DNA from: Euglena gracilis
Lineage: Eukaryota; Euglenida; Euglenophyceae; Euglenales
Direction: 5' to 3'
NCBI GenBank assembly: GCA_039621445.1
Contig: CP154955.1
Location: 39,812,426 to 39,876,425 of the forward strand
Length of the DNA: 64,000 nucleotides
In this document: positions 1-9,560 of the stretch, one piece after another
How the letters are laid out: every line of letters starts with the position of its first letter
How positions within the stretch are numbered: position 1 is the first letter of the stretch
Made by a program: the position numbers and the translations under genes
The notes under the pieces: model-generated
What the model was told of the DNA's origin: nothing
The model's database searches: none
Seen by the model: only the letters and a program-made list of their open reading frames with translations

Positions 1-166
1 CAAATTTCAGGTTACCCCCCCCCCCCAAAGTGGCCATTTTCCTTTGGCGCCAAAGGCGCCGGAGGCCAAAACTTGACCCCCCCCCCAAAGTGTCCACCCT
101 GCCAGAGTGGCCATTTTGGGGTCCCACGGTGCCTGGAGGGTGGCCACTTTGGGGGGGGTGAGGGTA
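1..166. mobile_element. Right part of a small TIR element (CCCTCACC family)
   Basis: The segment ends in G-run plus GTGAGGGTA and contains AAAGTGGCC and CCTCCAGGCACC-type blocks that recur at 31,125-31,349 and 41,215-41,415. The left end lies outside the window. There is no coding capacity. From the better copy at 31 kb the family appears to duplicate TA at its target. Confidence 0.5.
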
Positions 167-171
167 TATAC

Positions 172-202
<31 letters not shown>

Positions 203-204
203 TA
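166..204. repeat. TA/CA dinucleotide microsatellite
   Basis: A run of alternating TA and CA directly follows the TIR element. It is a simple repeat. Confidence 0.85.
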
Positions 205-279
205 AGGTTTGGCTTAACTTTAGCTTTACCTTTAACTTTCATCAATTACGCAAAAATTTTCTGAACCCTCCAGGATGTT

Positions 280-625
280 TTATTTGGCCCCCCAGGGGGG
301 CCAGGGAACGTGCTGCCCTTCGGGGGGGGGGGGGCATGGGCAAAAGTTCAGGGGAGGTATTGCAAAAACTGGGCCATACCCCCCCCCTTTATTGTCCCTG
401 GGTCCCGGCCGACGGGGGATTTTTTGGCCCGGCCAATGAAATTCCTTTGGTACCCCCTCATTTTCCCCCCCCCCCCGGCCCCGAGCGGATTTCCGGTGGT
501 CGTCCTTGTGGTGGTCAGCCCGACCTGGACGGCCCGACCATGGTCGGGCCGACCTTGTCGACCTGTGGTGGTCGGCCCGACCACCATTTTTTTGCACTAC
601 CCCCCCCTTTCTGGAGATTTAAGCC
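280..625. repeat. C-run/GGTCGGCCCGACC repeat element
   Basis: The segment carries a C-run followed by TTATTGTCCC, a GGCCGACGGGG block, a stretch shared with 33.2 kb and 38.9 kb (CCAATGAAATTCCTTTGGTA), and then palindromic GGTCGGGCCGACC units at about 528-590. Open frames across it are low-complexity Pro/Arg and are not credible genes. It is a dispersed noncoding repeat. Confidence 0.55.
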
Positions 626-966
626 CCCCCCTGAAAAAAACTTTTGTCCAAATCACCCCAACACGAAGTCAAACCCCACTTAAATGGCTCCAGAACCCCC
701 CAATCGGGGGTGGATATGCAAAAACTTGGGGGGAAATTGCCCATTTTGGGCCACTTTTGGCAAAAGAACACCTCTCCCCATCGGATTTTCACTATAATTG
801 CAAAATTTTGCACAAAAAGGACTTAGCACTCAAGTATGTTGCCAACATCGGGGGATTTGTTATTTGAGGGGGGGGTGCGGGGGGGGGGGCCACCGACCCC
901 CACCGACCAAAGATTTCCATCTGGGGGTGTTTATGTTGTTAAGACACTTATTTCGACCAATCCGGA
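626..966. other. Unassigned sequence without a gene
   Basis: The segment is A/C-rich and ends in G-runs. It has short open frames with no recognisable domain and no clear repeat structure. Confidence 0.5.
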
Positions 967-1024
967 CCATTTCCGGGTGATTTGGGCCCGCCACAGACCA
1001 TTTTTATGACCACCGACTAGCCAC
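967..1024 (+). repeat. Direct repeat, copy 1 (partner at 2,217)
   Basis: About 58 bp, from CCATTTCCGGGTGATTTGGG to ACCGACTAGCCACC, recur with few changes at 2,217-2,274 in the same orientation. The large TIR element lies between the copies. Confidence 0.75.
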
Positions 1025-1052
1025 CAACTCGTTTGCATAGGATTTTCTTCAT

Positions 1053-1912
1053 GGGGGGGGACTTAAATGTCGGCGGTACTGACCCGTTAGTACATTAGAG
1101 TGGGTAGTCAGACTACCCAATACCGCCCCCCCACCCTGTCTCGCCGACTACCGACCATTAGTCGGCCAACTACCCTCCCCCCCCAGTCTGCCATGTGCCC
1201 CGAAGGCTGCGCAGCGGCCGAGGGCTGCAGTTCAAAACCTGAAAGTCGGCCGCCTCCCCCCCCCCCCCCCCAGTCCCAATACCCCCCACCCCGTCTCGCC
1301 GACCAGCTACCGACCATTAGTCGGCCGCCTACCCCCCCCCCCCCAGTCTACCGCCATGCGCCCTGAAGGTCGCCTGGCCGAAGGCCGCTGCAATTCAGAA
1401 CCTGAAAAGTTGATGATGTTATTTAAAGGCGTAGGGTTAGGGTCAAGTTTCCATTCCAAACTGTCCCATCCCATCCCCTCAACTTAAATTGGTGTCTGCA
1501 GGGGACACAGCGAACCCAAAGAGCCGCCCAACTAGGGTTAAAAACATTGGGGGACCCGAGCAAGGCGCCTTCGGCGCCTCGCTCGGGTCCCCCGATGTGT
1601 ATTAACCCTAGTTGGGCGCCTCTTTGGGGTAGCTGGTCCGGCACCATTTTATCACGCATCAGTCACCGACCCTTCAACTGGTCGATCGACCCTTCAACTA
1701 GTTGGTGGTGGGCTGGAGGGGGGGGCTGGCTAGTCGGCCGACTAGTCGGCTGACTAGCCAATTAGTCGGCCGACCGGCGACGCCAATTGGTCGGTCGGCC
1801 TAGTCGGCAGCTAGTCGGCGAGACAGGGGGGGTGAGCCAGTTGGCTGATTATCGGCGAAATACCCACTCTAATGTGCTAATGAGGCAACCGCCGACTTTT
1901 AAGTCCCCCCCC
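1053..1912. mobile_element. Noncoding TIR element of about 860 bp with a central palindrome
   Basis: Left arm 1,053-1,106 (G-run, GACTTAAATGTCGGCGGT, then ACATTAGAGTGGGTA) is mirrored by the right arm 1,861-1,912 with few mismatches. The interior holds palindromic GACTAGTCGGCC units and a long hairpin at 1,514-1,630. No credible ORF is present, so it is probably a nonautonomous DNA transposon. I could not define a target-site duplication. Confidence 0.6.
1514..1630. repeat. Long near-perfect palindrome
   Basis: Arms beginning ACCCAAAGAGCC and ending CTCTTTGGGGT pair through an AACTAGGGTTA stem and GGGACCCGAGC to a GGCGCCTTCGGCGCC centre. Total length is about 117 bp. It would form a cruciform or hairpin and lies inside the TIR element. 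Confidence 0.8.
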
Positions 1913-2082
1913 GCCTGAAAAAAAAAAACTTCGGATGGGGGTAGAGGGGGGAGTTTTCTGACTCTCGTGAGAGTCATGGCCAGTTTCCCCCCCAGGACCC
2001 CCCCATGACCCACCGGGGGGCGGTGCCCACTTCAAAATAACCTGAACTTGTGTGGCGAAATTTCTGCCAAAAAGTTGTGGGA

Positions 2083-2190
2083 CCCACCCAGGACCCCCCC
2101 CCCCAGCCCCCCCCCCCCCCAGGACCCTCCAAAGGACCCCCCGAGGACCCCCCCCGAGGACCCCCCCAGGACGGCCCCAGGACAGGGTCC
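2083..2190. repeat. GGACCCCCC short tandem repeat
   Basis: Degenerate tandem units of AGGACCCCCC fill this stretch. All six frames give only Pro/Gly-rich low-complexity peptides. Confidence 0.7.
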
Positions 2191-2216
2191 TGGGTGGGGT
2201 GAACTGGCCATAAGTG

Positions 2217-2274
2217 CATTTCCGGGTGATTTGGGCCCGCCACAGACCATTCTTATGTCCACCGACTAGCCACC
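2217..2274 (+). repeat. Direct repeat, copy 2 (partner at 967)
   Basis: Second copy of the CCGGGTGATTTGGGCCCGCC block, ending ACCGACTAGCCACCGAC. Confidence 0.75.
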
Positions 2275-2317
2275 GACCAGGGGGGGGTTAAAAATTCAAA
2301 AAGGGGGGGTATTGCGG

Positions 2318-2495
2318 GAAAATGGTGGTCGGCCCGACCTGGTCGGCCCGACCACCACAGGTCGGGCCGACCATGGTCGGCCCGACCACCACGACGGCGA
2401 CCACCGGAAATCCGCACGGAGCCCCCCCCCCCCTGTTGTCCGGTCGGGCCTCCCGGGGAGAGGTCGGTGGGACAATAAGGGGGGGGGGGTGGTAC
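2318..2495. repeat. GGTCGGCCCGACC palindrome cluster ending in GGGACAATAAGG
   Basis: Several palindromic GGTCGGCCCGACC units occupy 2,320-2,395. A GGGACAATAAGG plus G-run plus TGGT terminus follows at 2,469-2,493. It belongs to the same dispersed family as 280-625, 33,188-33,367 and 38,896-39,035. Confidence 0.55.
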
Positions 2496-3447
2496 ACTAG
2501 ACACTGTACCACACCAGACCCCCCTCTCCCGCACACTGGCCCACTGCGGGCTCCGTTTTTGCCACCGGAAATTTTTTTTCGAAATTCCGGCAAAATGAAA
2601 CCGCAAATTAAAAACCGGAAAACTCCAAAATGGAAAAAAAAGCAATTTCTGGCATCGCTGGGGCTCCGTTTTTGCAATGTATACAGCCAGCGATGGGGGG
2701 TCCGGTGGCCAATGGCCACTGCGGCGGGTGGGGGGGGGGCTGCCCCCACCCCCCGCCCCCCCAATATCACTGACCCCCCCACACTTGTCTAGTGTAGGCT
2801 CCAGTTTTTGATATTTTGGGGGTGGGGGTCCTCAAGCCCCCCCTTGCTTTTTTCTGTGTGGCACCATCGGCGGACTTCATGATGGGGGGGGGCTTTATAT
2901 TTGGGGGGCAAAACCAAACCCCCCGGGCTTTGTATTGGTGGGGGGGGGGCTCATATTTGGGGGCAGTAACAGCAATGACAACAATAATAATTAAAAAAGA
3001 TTGAGTTTGCCAGTCCTCCCCATTCACATCCCCTGTGAAGTCCACATCCAAATCCCCACAAGGTGTGTACCTTTGTTGTTAATTGAAATCTGGTGGTTAT
3101 TTTTGGCGGAGTGTCTAAAAATTTTTTTTATTAGGGTCATACAAGTTCGGGTGGTCGAATCGACTCTGCCCACGGATGGGGGAAAAAACTCACCGCCCAT
3201 GGTCAAAATATCCAGCCAAAGCTTTCGACCATGTGCAGTTGAATCGACTGGTCCATTTGACCGTCCACCTGCTCCACCGCCTGAAATCTGCGCCCGGGAA
3301 AAATTTTTGAATCCCCCTCCCCCATTTGAGAATGGCCGGCGGCGGCGGGAAAACGATTGGACGGAAATGGCCGAAAATGGAATTTTTGGGACGATTTCAC
3401 ACAATCACAACCAATATTTTTCACCATCATGGTCAATTTTTTTTGTA
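2496..3447. other. Unassigned, G/C-run-rich sequence
   Basis: Short frames only, with many poly-G and poly-C runs. No protein family or repeat unit is recognised. Confidence 0.4.
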
Positions 3448-4176
3448 TCATTGGCCAACACTCCTATAGTTTTCAGACCCACCCCGCAATTGGAAATACC
3501 CCCCTAAAATTTTACCCCAATTGAGAAAAAGGGGTCCGGGGACGGGATTAGCACAGGGGGAGCAGAGGGGGGGCATGGTAGCTTCTTCCTTCCGAAATAC
3601 ACATCCCCGTAGAGATTGTCCACACAGGGGTTCAGTTTTTGACCTTTCACCTCTCCCATTATCCAGCCTGTTTGGGACAATGCTTTTGACATTTGTGGAC
3701 ATTTGCAAAAGCATCAAATTCGAAGGGTAAACAAATACCTTGGATTCAACCACCAATAGCTCATCACTTCCGACATTCGGAGAAGATGCTTCAATGCCCA
3801 TCTGAGAAAGAAGCATGGAATTGTCGACGTTGGAGCAATCTTGGGACCAGGCGCACCATAAGAGGTCGCAATTGGAGGCCACAACCATCCTGATGATTAC
3901 AGTGATTTTGACAGGGGACAAATTGTAGTCAACAAAAGAGAAATGCATTTTGAGCCACACATTTTCCTTTAAACGACAAAAATTTTAAACAACAAAAATT
4001 TTCATAGAATCATTACTGTCAATCATGTCAAAGTGTGTCCATACACCGCAGGTCTGTTGTGTGATTTCAACAAAACTTTTGGAGTTTCTCAGGGGATGGA
4101 CAAATAATTGGTGGTCATTGGCAATTCCAAAACCAATGGTCTCCAGCGACTGGTTGCCAGAATATGGTCGCCGCAT
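3448..4176 (-). pseudogene. Hypothetical protein remnant
   Basis: Two successive minus-strand open segments (4,176-3,985 and 3,960-3,448) have natural-looking composition, unlike the low-complexity frames around them. The first reads through FGIANDHQLFVHPLRNSKSF and the second through VVASNCDLLWCAWSQDC. A stop and a short gap separate them. I do not recognise the family. It could be one exon pair or a decayed transposon gene. The surrounding sequence is less repetitive than the flanks. Confidence 0.2.
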
Positions 4177-4940
4177 TAAAAGTTGGCCTTTTTATTGGCT
4201 TGGTGGTCAAATCCAAAGGCCATCTTTTAACGGGGCTGCAAAACCTTCAATGCAGCCCGATTCTGATTTTTCCGATTTCAGTGGAGAGAATCTCTCCGAG
4301 ATCTTTCCAATAATACATACAAAGTCGACCTCTGAGATGGGGTGGACCAATGTTTCTTGGATAAGGGTGCCTCCACTTTTTGGCCAACAAGGTCGATTTT
4401 TTTAAAACCTTTTCTGCCGCCTTTGGGGCGGCGAGATGGTGGACATTTTGTCTCACAAAAGCGTGAAGTGAATCGAATTGAGCTGAAACCATGCACCCCC
4501 TCCCCCTGACCCCTCCCCAAAGGCCACGGGTGGGCAAGGGTTCTCGGACAGGGATGCCTGAAGGGTGTGGGGTGGGGGTTGGTTGCCCCCGCCCGAGATT
4601 TTGAGATGATTTTTTTCAAGAATTACCATCTCCCTTTTTTCGAGATTTCCGTGGCAGGGGGGGGGTCCAGCCTCCGGCTGGCAAAAAGGCTGGCTGGAAA
4701 TAAGCTGCTGCCCCCCCCCCCCGGGGGGGCCCGGGGGTGCAGGGGGGAGGGGGTCCGGGGCTGGAGGAGGCTGGGCTGGGCTGGGTCAATGAAACAAAAA
4801 TTTCTGAAAGTTTTTTTTGCCATTTTTTGACATTTTGATGGATGGAGCTGGATCAAGGCGGGATCGGGACTGGAGGAACAGCCTAATTACTGAAAAGATG
4901 CAGGGATAGGTGAGCTGGGCAGCCCATTTGGCTGGCCAGC
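4177..4940. other. Unassigned sequence
   Basis: No credible ORF. It contains G-rich runs and short GGCTGG repeats near 4,675-4,790 and 4,930-4,975. Confidence 0.4.
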
Positions 4941-5026
4941 CTGCGGCCGGCTGGTCCGGCCTCTGGCCGGGCTGGACCCAACTTTATTTCACTCGACCCC
5001 CAGGGGGGGGGGGGGGCTCCCAGCCC

Positions 5027-5555
5027 GAATTTGCCAGGGGGGGAAATTGATATCCGCAATTTTCCCGCAATTTCCGCGATTTTCCGCAATTTCCGCAATT
5101 TTCCGCAATTTTTCTGCATTTTTTTTGTATTTTTTTTTCCGCAGAATTTTTTTCCCACCACCAAAGATGGAAGATGAGTTCAGGCCATTCTTCAAATGGA
5201 TCAACAGGTGCGCTATTGTGTTTTGTCCCCCCCCCAGTTTACCATTTTTTCTCACAGGTGCACCACTGGTCACAGGGTTGGGGTTATCACAGGGTTGTGA
5301 TTGGGTGTGTCCTACCTGTGCATGGAACTTCAAGCGTGTTGATTTGTGCTCGCCTGCATCGACGTGGGTGTTGCGGTGTTCTGAACCTCACAATTGAAAT
5401 CTTTTTCAGTCCCCTCAAGCAGAAATGTGTATATTCCCGATATCAATTTTTCCGCAATTTTTCCGCAATTTCCGCAATTTTTCCGCAATTTTCCCGCAAT
5501 TTTTACGAAGGCCTCTGACATCAATTATCCCCCCCCCCCTGAATTTGGGCTGCTG
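5027..5555. repeat. Inverted-repeat-flanked CCGCAATTT minisatellite
   Basis: Tandem CCGCAATTTT/TCCGCAATTT units occur at 5,055-5,150 and 5,450-5,505. They are enclosed by inverted arms CCCGAATTTGCCAGGGGGGG (from about 5,027) and a matching rightward arm at about 5,520-5,555. The frames encode Phe/Ser/Ala-Ile repeats and are not genes. It may be a small nonautonomous element. Confidence 0.6.
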
Positions 5556-5920
5556 GCTGGATTTGAGCTGCTGGCTGGCTGGACCCCCCCTGGGGGGGAT
5601 AGGGTCCCCTCCGGCTCAAGAAAACCCCTGTTCTGGGGTTTTTTTCAGGAAAAATTGACACACCCCACATGACCCAACCCTTGATTTCATCCGAAAAATA
5701 TGGGTGGATGCTCATCCCCGGGGAGGGTCCAGCCTTCAACACCTTTTTCCAGTCAGAACAAGCTCAGCTGGGCGGCTCTTTGGGTTCGCTGAGTACCCTG
5801 TAGAGACCAATCTAACAACGTTGAGCGGGAAATGATCTGCTGTTTGCATAAGAATCGTAACCAGGGTTTGATATAAGGAGGGGGCTCCGTGCGGATTCCT
5901 GGGGGTGCTCATCCTGGGGG
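5556..5920. other. Unassigned sequence
   Basis: G/C-run-containing sequence with no credible gene. Confidence 0.4.
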
Positions 5921-6020
5921 TGATGCCGACCTGGTCGGCCCGACCTGTGGTCGGCCCGACCCCTGTTGGTGGGATACCGACCTCTGGGGGTGATGCCGAC
6001 CTGGTCGGCCCGACCCCCAG
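5921..6020. repeat. GGTCGGCCCGACC palindrome cluster
   Basis: Two GATGCCGACCTGGTCGGCC units and GGTCGGCCCGACC palindromes, as at 2.3 kb, 8.3 kb and 9 kb. Confidence 0.6.
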
Positions 6021-6097
6021 AAATCCGCATTACCCCCCCCACCTTTTGGAAATTTAAGCCCCCCCCCCCCCTTCGTTTGAATAGGTCAATTGTTAAG

Positions 6098-6513
6098 TAC
6101 CCCCCCCCCCTAGTCGTACGACCACCCCTCATTTATGACCACCCCCCGGTCACAGGTTGCAGGTCATGGGGGTGTTATGACCCCCCCCCCCCCGGTCACA
6201 GGTTGCAGGTTGCGAAAAATTTAACCCCCCAAAATAAGTCCCCCCCCCTGGCCGGTCCGAGCAAAAATCCATGAAATGGACCCCCCCAAAATAAGGTCCC
6301 CCCTGCCGGCGCGAAGCGCTGGATTTTTGAAAAATGGGACATTTTGGGGGGGGGTAAATCTGCCATTTTGGGACAGTTTTCACACATTTCTACGACCGCC
6401 CCTTCATCTATGACCACCCCCCGGTCACAGGTTGCAGGTTATGGGGGTGTTATGACCACCCCCCCCCCCGGTCACAGGTTGCAGGAACCCGGTCATACGA
6501 CTAGGGGGGGGGT
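6098..6513. mobile_element. Noncoding TIR element of 416 bp
   Basis: The left terminus C-run plus TAGTCGTACGACC (6,098-6,121) is mirrored by GGTCATACGACTA plus G-run at 6,491-6,513. A direct repeat containing CCCGGTCACAGGTTGCAGG recurs inside at about 6,143, 6,193, 6,421 and 6,471. No ORF. It looks like a MITE-type element. Confidence 0.7.
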
Positions 6514-6544
6514 AAGGTAAAAATTTAATTAAAAAAATTTAATA

Positions 6545-6897
6545 ACGTGACCCCCCACCCTATGTGGCACCCCCTCAGGAGCGTTTTGACCCCCTGGCGA
6601 CCATTAGGGGGGGGGGGTGACAACTAGGGAGGTTAGGCAGGGGTGGGGGGGGGGGTTGGGGGCTTCGCCCCTAAAGGAATTTCAATGGAGAAACTTCACC
6701 GGTGAAGTTCACCGCCATGTATTTCCAATGAAGAGGGGGGGGGTGGGGGGGTCCCGCCCGAAAAACCCAAAGTTCACCGCCTGATCTCCTAGGGGGGGGG
6801 TTACTCAATTTACCCCACATTTCCATGGGTCCATGGGTAACCCCCCTAATTGTCGCCCCGCCAAGGGGGGGGTGACAAATGGGGGGGGGGGTCACGT
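6545..6897. mobile_element. MITE with ACGTGACC termini and TA target duplication, copy 1
   Basis: The element starts ACGTGACCCCCC and ends G-run-GGTCACGT. It is flanked by TA at 6,543-6,544 and 6,898-6,899. The interior shares TAACCCCCCTAATTGTC and GGTCCATGGGTAACC blocks, inverted, with 60,467-60,675. TA duplication plus short TIRs suggests Tc1/mariner-type mobilisation, which is inference. One internal palindrome, TTCACCGGTGAA, lies near 6,697. Confidence 0.75.
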
Positions 6898-6899
6898 TA

Positions 6900-8190
6900 A
6901 ACCCCTTTTATCTGCCAACCCCTTCTCGGGTGCAAGTCGACCTAACCCTATCCCTTTCATTAACAAAATAAACCCCTTTTATCTGCCAACCCCTTTTATC
7001 TGCCAACCCCTTTTCGGGTGCAAGTCGACCTAACCCTATCCCTTTCATTAACAAAATCAACCCCTTTTATCTGCCAACCCCTTTTATCTGCCAACCCCTT
7101 CTCGGGTGCAAGTCGACCTAACCCTATCCCTTTCATTAACAAAATCAACCCCTTTTATCTGCCAACCCCTTTTATCTGCCAACCCCTTTTCGGGTGCAAG
7201 TCGACCTAACCCTATCCCTTTCATTGACAAAATCAACCCCTTTTATCTACCAACCCCTTTTATCTGCCAACCCCTTCTCGGGTGCAAGTCGACCTAACCC
7301 CATCCCTTTCATTAACAAAATACACCCCTTTTATCCGCCAACCCCTTTTCGGGTGCAAGGCGACCTAACCCTATCCCTTTCATTAACAAAATACACCCCT
7401 TTTATCTACCAACCCCTTCTCGGGTGCAAATCGACCTAACCCTATCCCTTTCATTAACAAAATAAACCCTTTTATCTGCCAACCCCTTCTCGGGTGCAAG
7501 TCGACCTAACCCTATCCCTTTCATTAACAAAATACACCCCTTTTATCTACCAACCCCTTCACGGGTGCAAATCGACCTAACCCTATCCCTTTCATTAACA
7601 AAATAAACCCTTTTATCTGCCAACCCCTTCTCGGGTGCAAGTCGACCTAACCCTATCCCTTTCATTAACAAAATACACCCCTTTTATCTACCAACCCCTT
7701 CTCGGGTGCAAGTCGACCTAACCTTATCCCTTTCATTAACAAAATAAACCCTTTTATCTGCCAACCCTTCTCGGGTGCAAGTCGACCTAACCCTATCCCT
7801 TTCATTAACAAAATCAACCCCTTTTACCTGCCAACCCCTTTTATCTGCCAAACCCTTCTCGGGTGCAAGTCGACCTAACCCTATCCCTTTCATTAACAAA
7901 ATAAATCCCTTTTATCTGCCAACCCCTTTTATCTGCCAACAGCTTTTCGGGTGCAAGTCGACCTAACCCTATCCTTTTCATTAACAAAATAAACCCCTTT
8001 TATCTGCCAAACCCTTCTCGGGTGCAAGTCGACCTAACCCTATCCCTTTCATTAACAAAATAAATCCCTTTTATCTGCCAACCCCTTTTATCTGCCAACC
8101 CCGTTTCGGGTGCAAGTCGACCTAACCCTATCCTTTTCATTAACAAAATAAACCCCTTTTATCTGCCAACCCCGTTTCGGGTGCATGTTG
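6900..8190 (+). repeat. Minisatellite array of 70- and 88-bp units
   Basis: About 17 units each contain CGGGTGCAAGTCGACCTAAC, then CCTATCCCTTTCATTAAC, then AAAATMAACCCCTTTTATCTGCCAA (M = A or C). The 88-bp unit differs from the 70-bp one by an extra copy of the CCCCTTTTATCTGCCAA segment. Frames remain open through several units because 88-bp units keep a repeating peptide, but this is a by-product. The array starts right at the end of the MITE. Confidence 0.92.
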
Positions 8191-8199
8191 ATCTCGTCT

Positions 8200-8370
8200 T
8201 TTGGAAACCCGGGGGGGGGGGGGCTTAAATTTCCAAAGAGGGGGGGGGGTAATGCAGATTTCTGGGGGTGATACCGACCTGGTCGGTATCACCCCCAGGG
8301 GTAGTTACCGACCTGGTCGGCCCGACCATAGTCGGGCCGACCAGGTCGGCATCACCCCCAGGATGGTCAC
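8200..8370. repeat. GGTCGGCCCGACC palindrome cluster with GGGGGTGATACC units
   Basis: Repeated CCTGGTCGGTATCACCCCC and GGTCGGCCCGACC blocks, followed by GGAATCCGCC. It is related to 5,921-6,020. Confidence 0.6.
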
Positions 8371-8880
8371 CCCCAGGAATCCGCCCGGGGCCTAAGGAGG
8401 GCGTACATGGTTTAGGTAGGGGGTGTCCCCCCCCTCCTGGCCCGCAGGGGGGGGGGGCTGGACCCCCCCCCCCCACCTGCCAGGGGGGTTCTGACCGACC
8501 CTGGGGGGGGTACCCGGGACCCCCCCAAAAAGGGTCAATTTTTTCCTCTGGCGCTTTGCGCCGAAATTTTTTTGCATTTTTGGCAAATTTTTGCCCAAAA
8601 AGTGCCCAAAATGGCACTTTTGGTTGTTTTGGGGGGTCAAAAATTTTCGGTCACCCTGACCGCGCCACTGTTTAGGTGGGGGGGTGTCCCCGCCACCCCC
8701 CCCCCCTCCTGGCCCGCAGGGGGGGTCCGGACCACCCCCCACCTGTTCTTATATCAAACCCTGATCGTAACCCTAACCCTGCTCCTTCAAATAATGTCAG
8801 AAATTCTTTTGGCCACGGGTTAACGCCATCAGAATGTGCTAAAATAGCCGTTTTTATGTGGCAAGGGTTTGGATGCTTTT
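8371..8880. other. Unassigned, G/C-run-rich sequence
   Basis: Contains a GGCGCTTTGCGCC palindrome at about 8,551 and a telomere-like TAACCCTAACCC near 8,767. No gene is seen. Confidence 0.4.
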
Positions 8881-8904
8881 GAAAAGGAAAACCATTGAGG
8901 TCGT

Positions 8905-9110
8905 ATCTACCGACCACATGGTCGGCCCGACCTCCAATTCTTTGCTACTGACCATATGGCCACATGGTAACAAAGAGGTCGGGCCGACCATGGTCGGCCC
9001 GACCTCTAGTCAAAAGTCCTTTGAAAAGGGGGGTAATGCGTTTCATTGGCTATTCTTATCGACCTCCAGTGGTCGGCCCGACCAATGGTCGGTATGACCT
9101 CCGGGATCGT
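8905..9110. repeat. GGTCGGCCCGACC palindrome cluster
   Basis: At least four palindromic units spaced over 200 bp, related to the other clusters. Confidence 0.6.
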
Positions 9111-9234
9111 CATAGCCAATAATCCACCCGGGGCCAAAGTTGCCAAAGTTGTCCCCCCTTCCTGACATAGAAAAATAATTTTCTTGAATAAAGCAGTATT
9201 TTTGAGGTGGATTTTGCATGTGAACCAGGCGGGG

Positions 9235-9560
9235 TGGACACAATGCGCATTGTTTTCGCATTTGTGCGCATTTTTTCAGATTTTCCAAAAAATGCGCATT
9301 TTTTTGCACATTTTATCGATTTTTTTCCCAACGCAATTTTTTTCGCATTTCTGTGTTTTTTTGTATTTTGGGGGGTTTTTTCGGAAATTATGAAACTTAC
9401 ATCCACATAATTCCAAACAAATCTTGTAAATTTTGGTGCCATTTTTTTGGACAAAGTTTGCATGATTCTTGCATTTTCACTGTCTCAGGTTTGCATATGT
9501 TTGTGTGTTTTTCAAAAAATGTGCATTTTTTTGCACATTTTTTGCGCATTTTTTTGAGGA
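9235..9560. repeat. GCGCATTTTTTTGCACATTTT minisatellite
   Basis: T-rich units with GCGCATTTTTT and TTTGCACATTTT recur at 9,240-9,360 and 9,515-9,560. The Phe/His-rich frames over them are not genes. Confidence 0.65.

Noticed and set aside
310-867. Long plus-strand open frame (185 codons)
   Set aside because: It crosses palindromic repeats and C-runs and gives a Pro/Arg low-complexity peptide; the opposite strand is equally open.
6833-8190. Chain of 60-80 codon ORFs with an LSLSLTKSTPFICQPLL repeat
   Set aside because: These are by-products of the 70/88-bp minisatellite; they break wherever the unit length changes.
8760-8790. Telomere-like TAACCCTAACCC
   Set aside because: Only two units; also seen near 1,435 and 28,469. 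Not a telomere or clear interstitial array.
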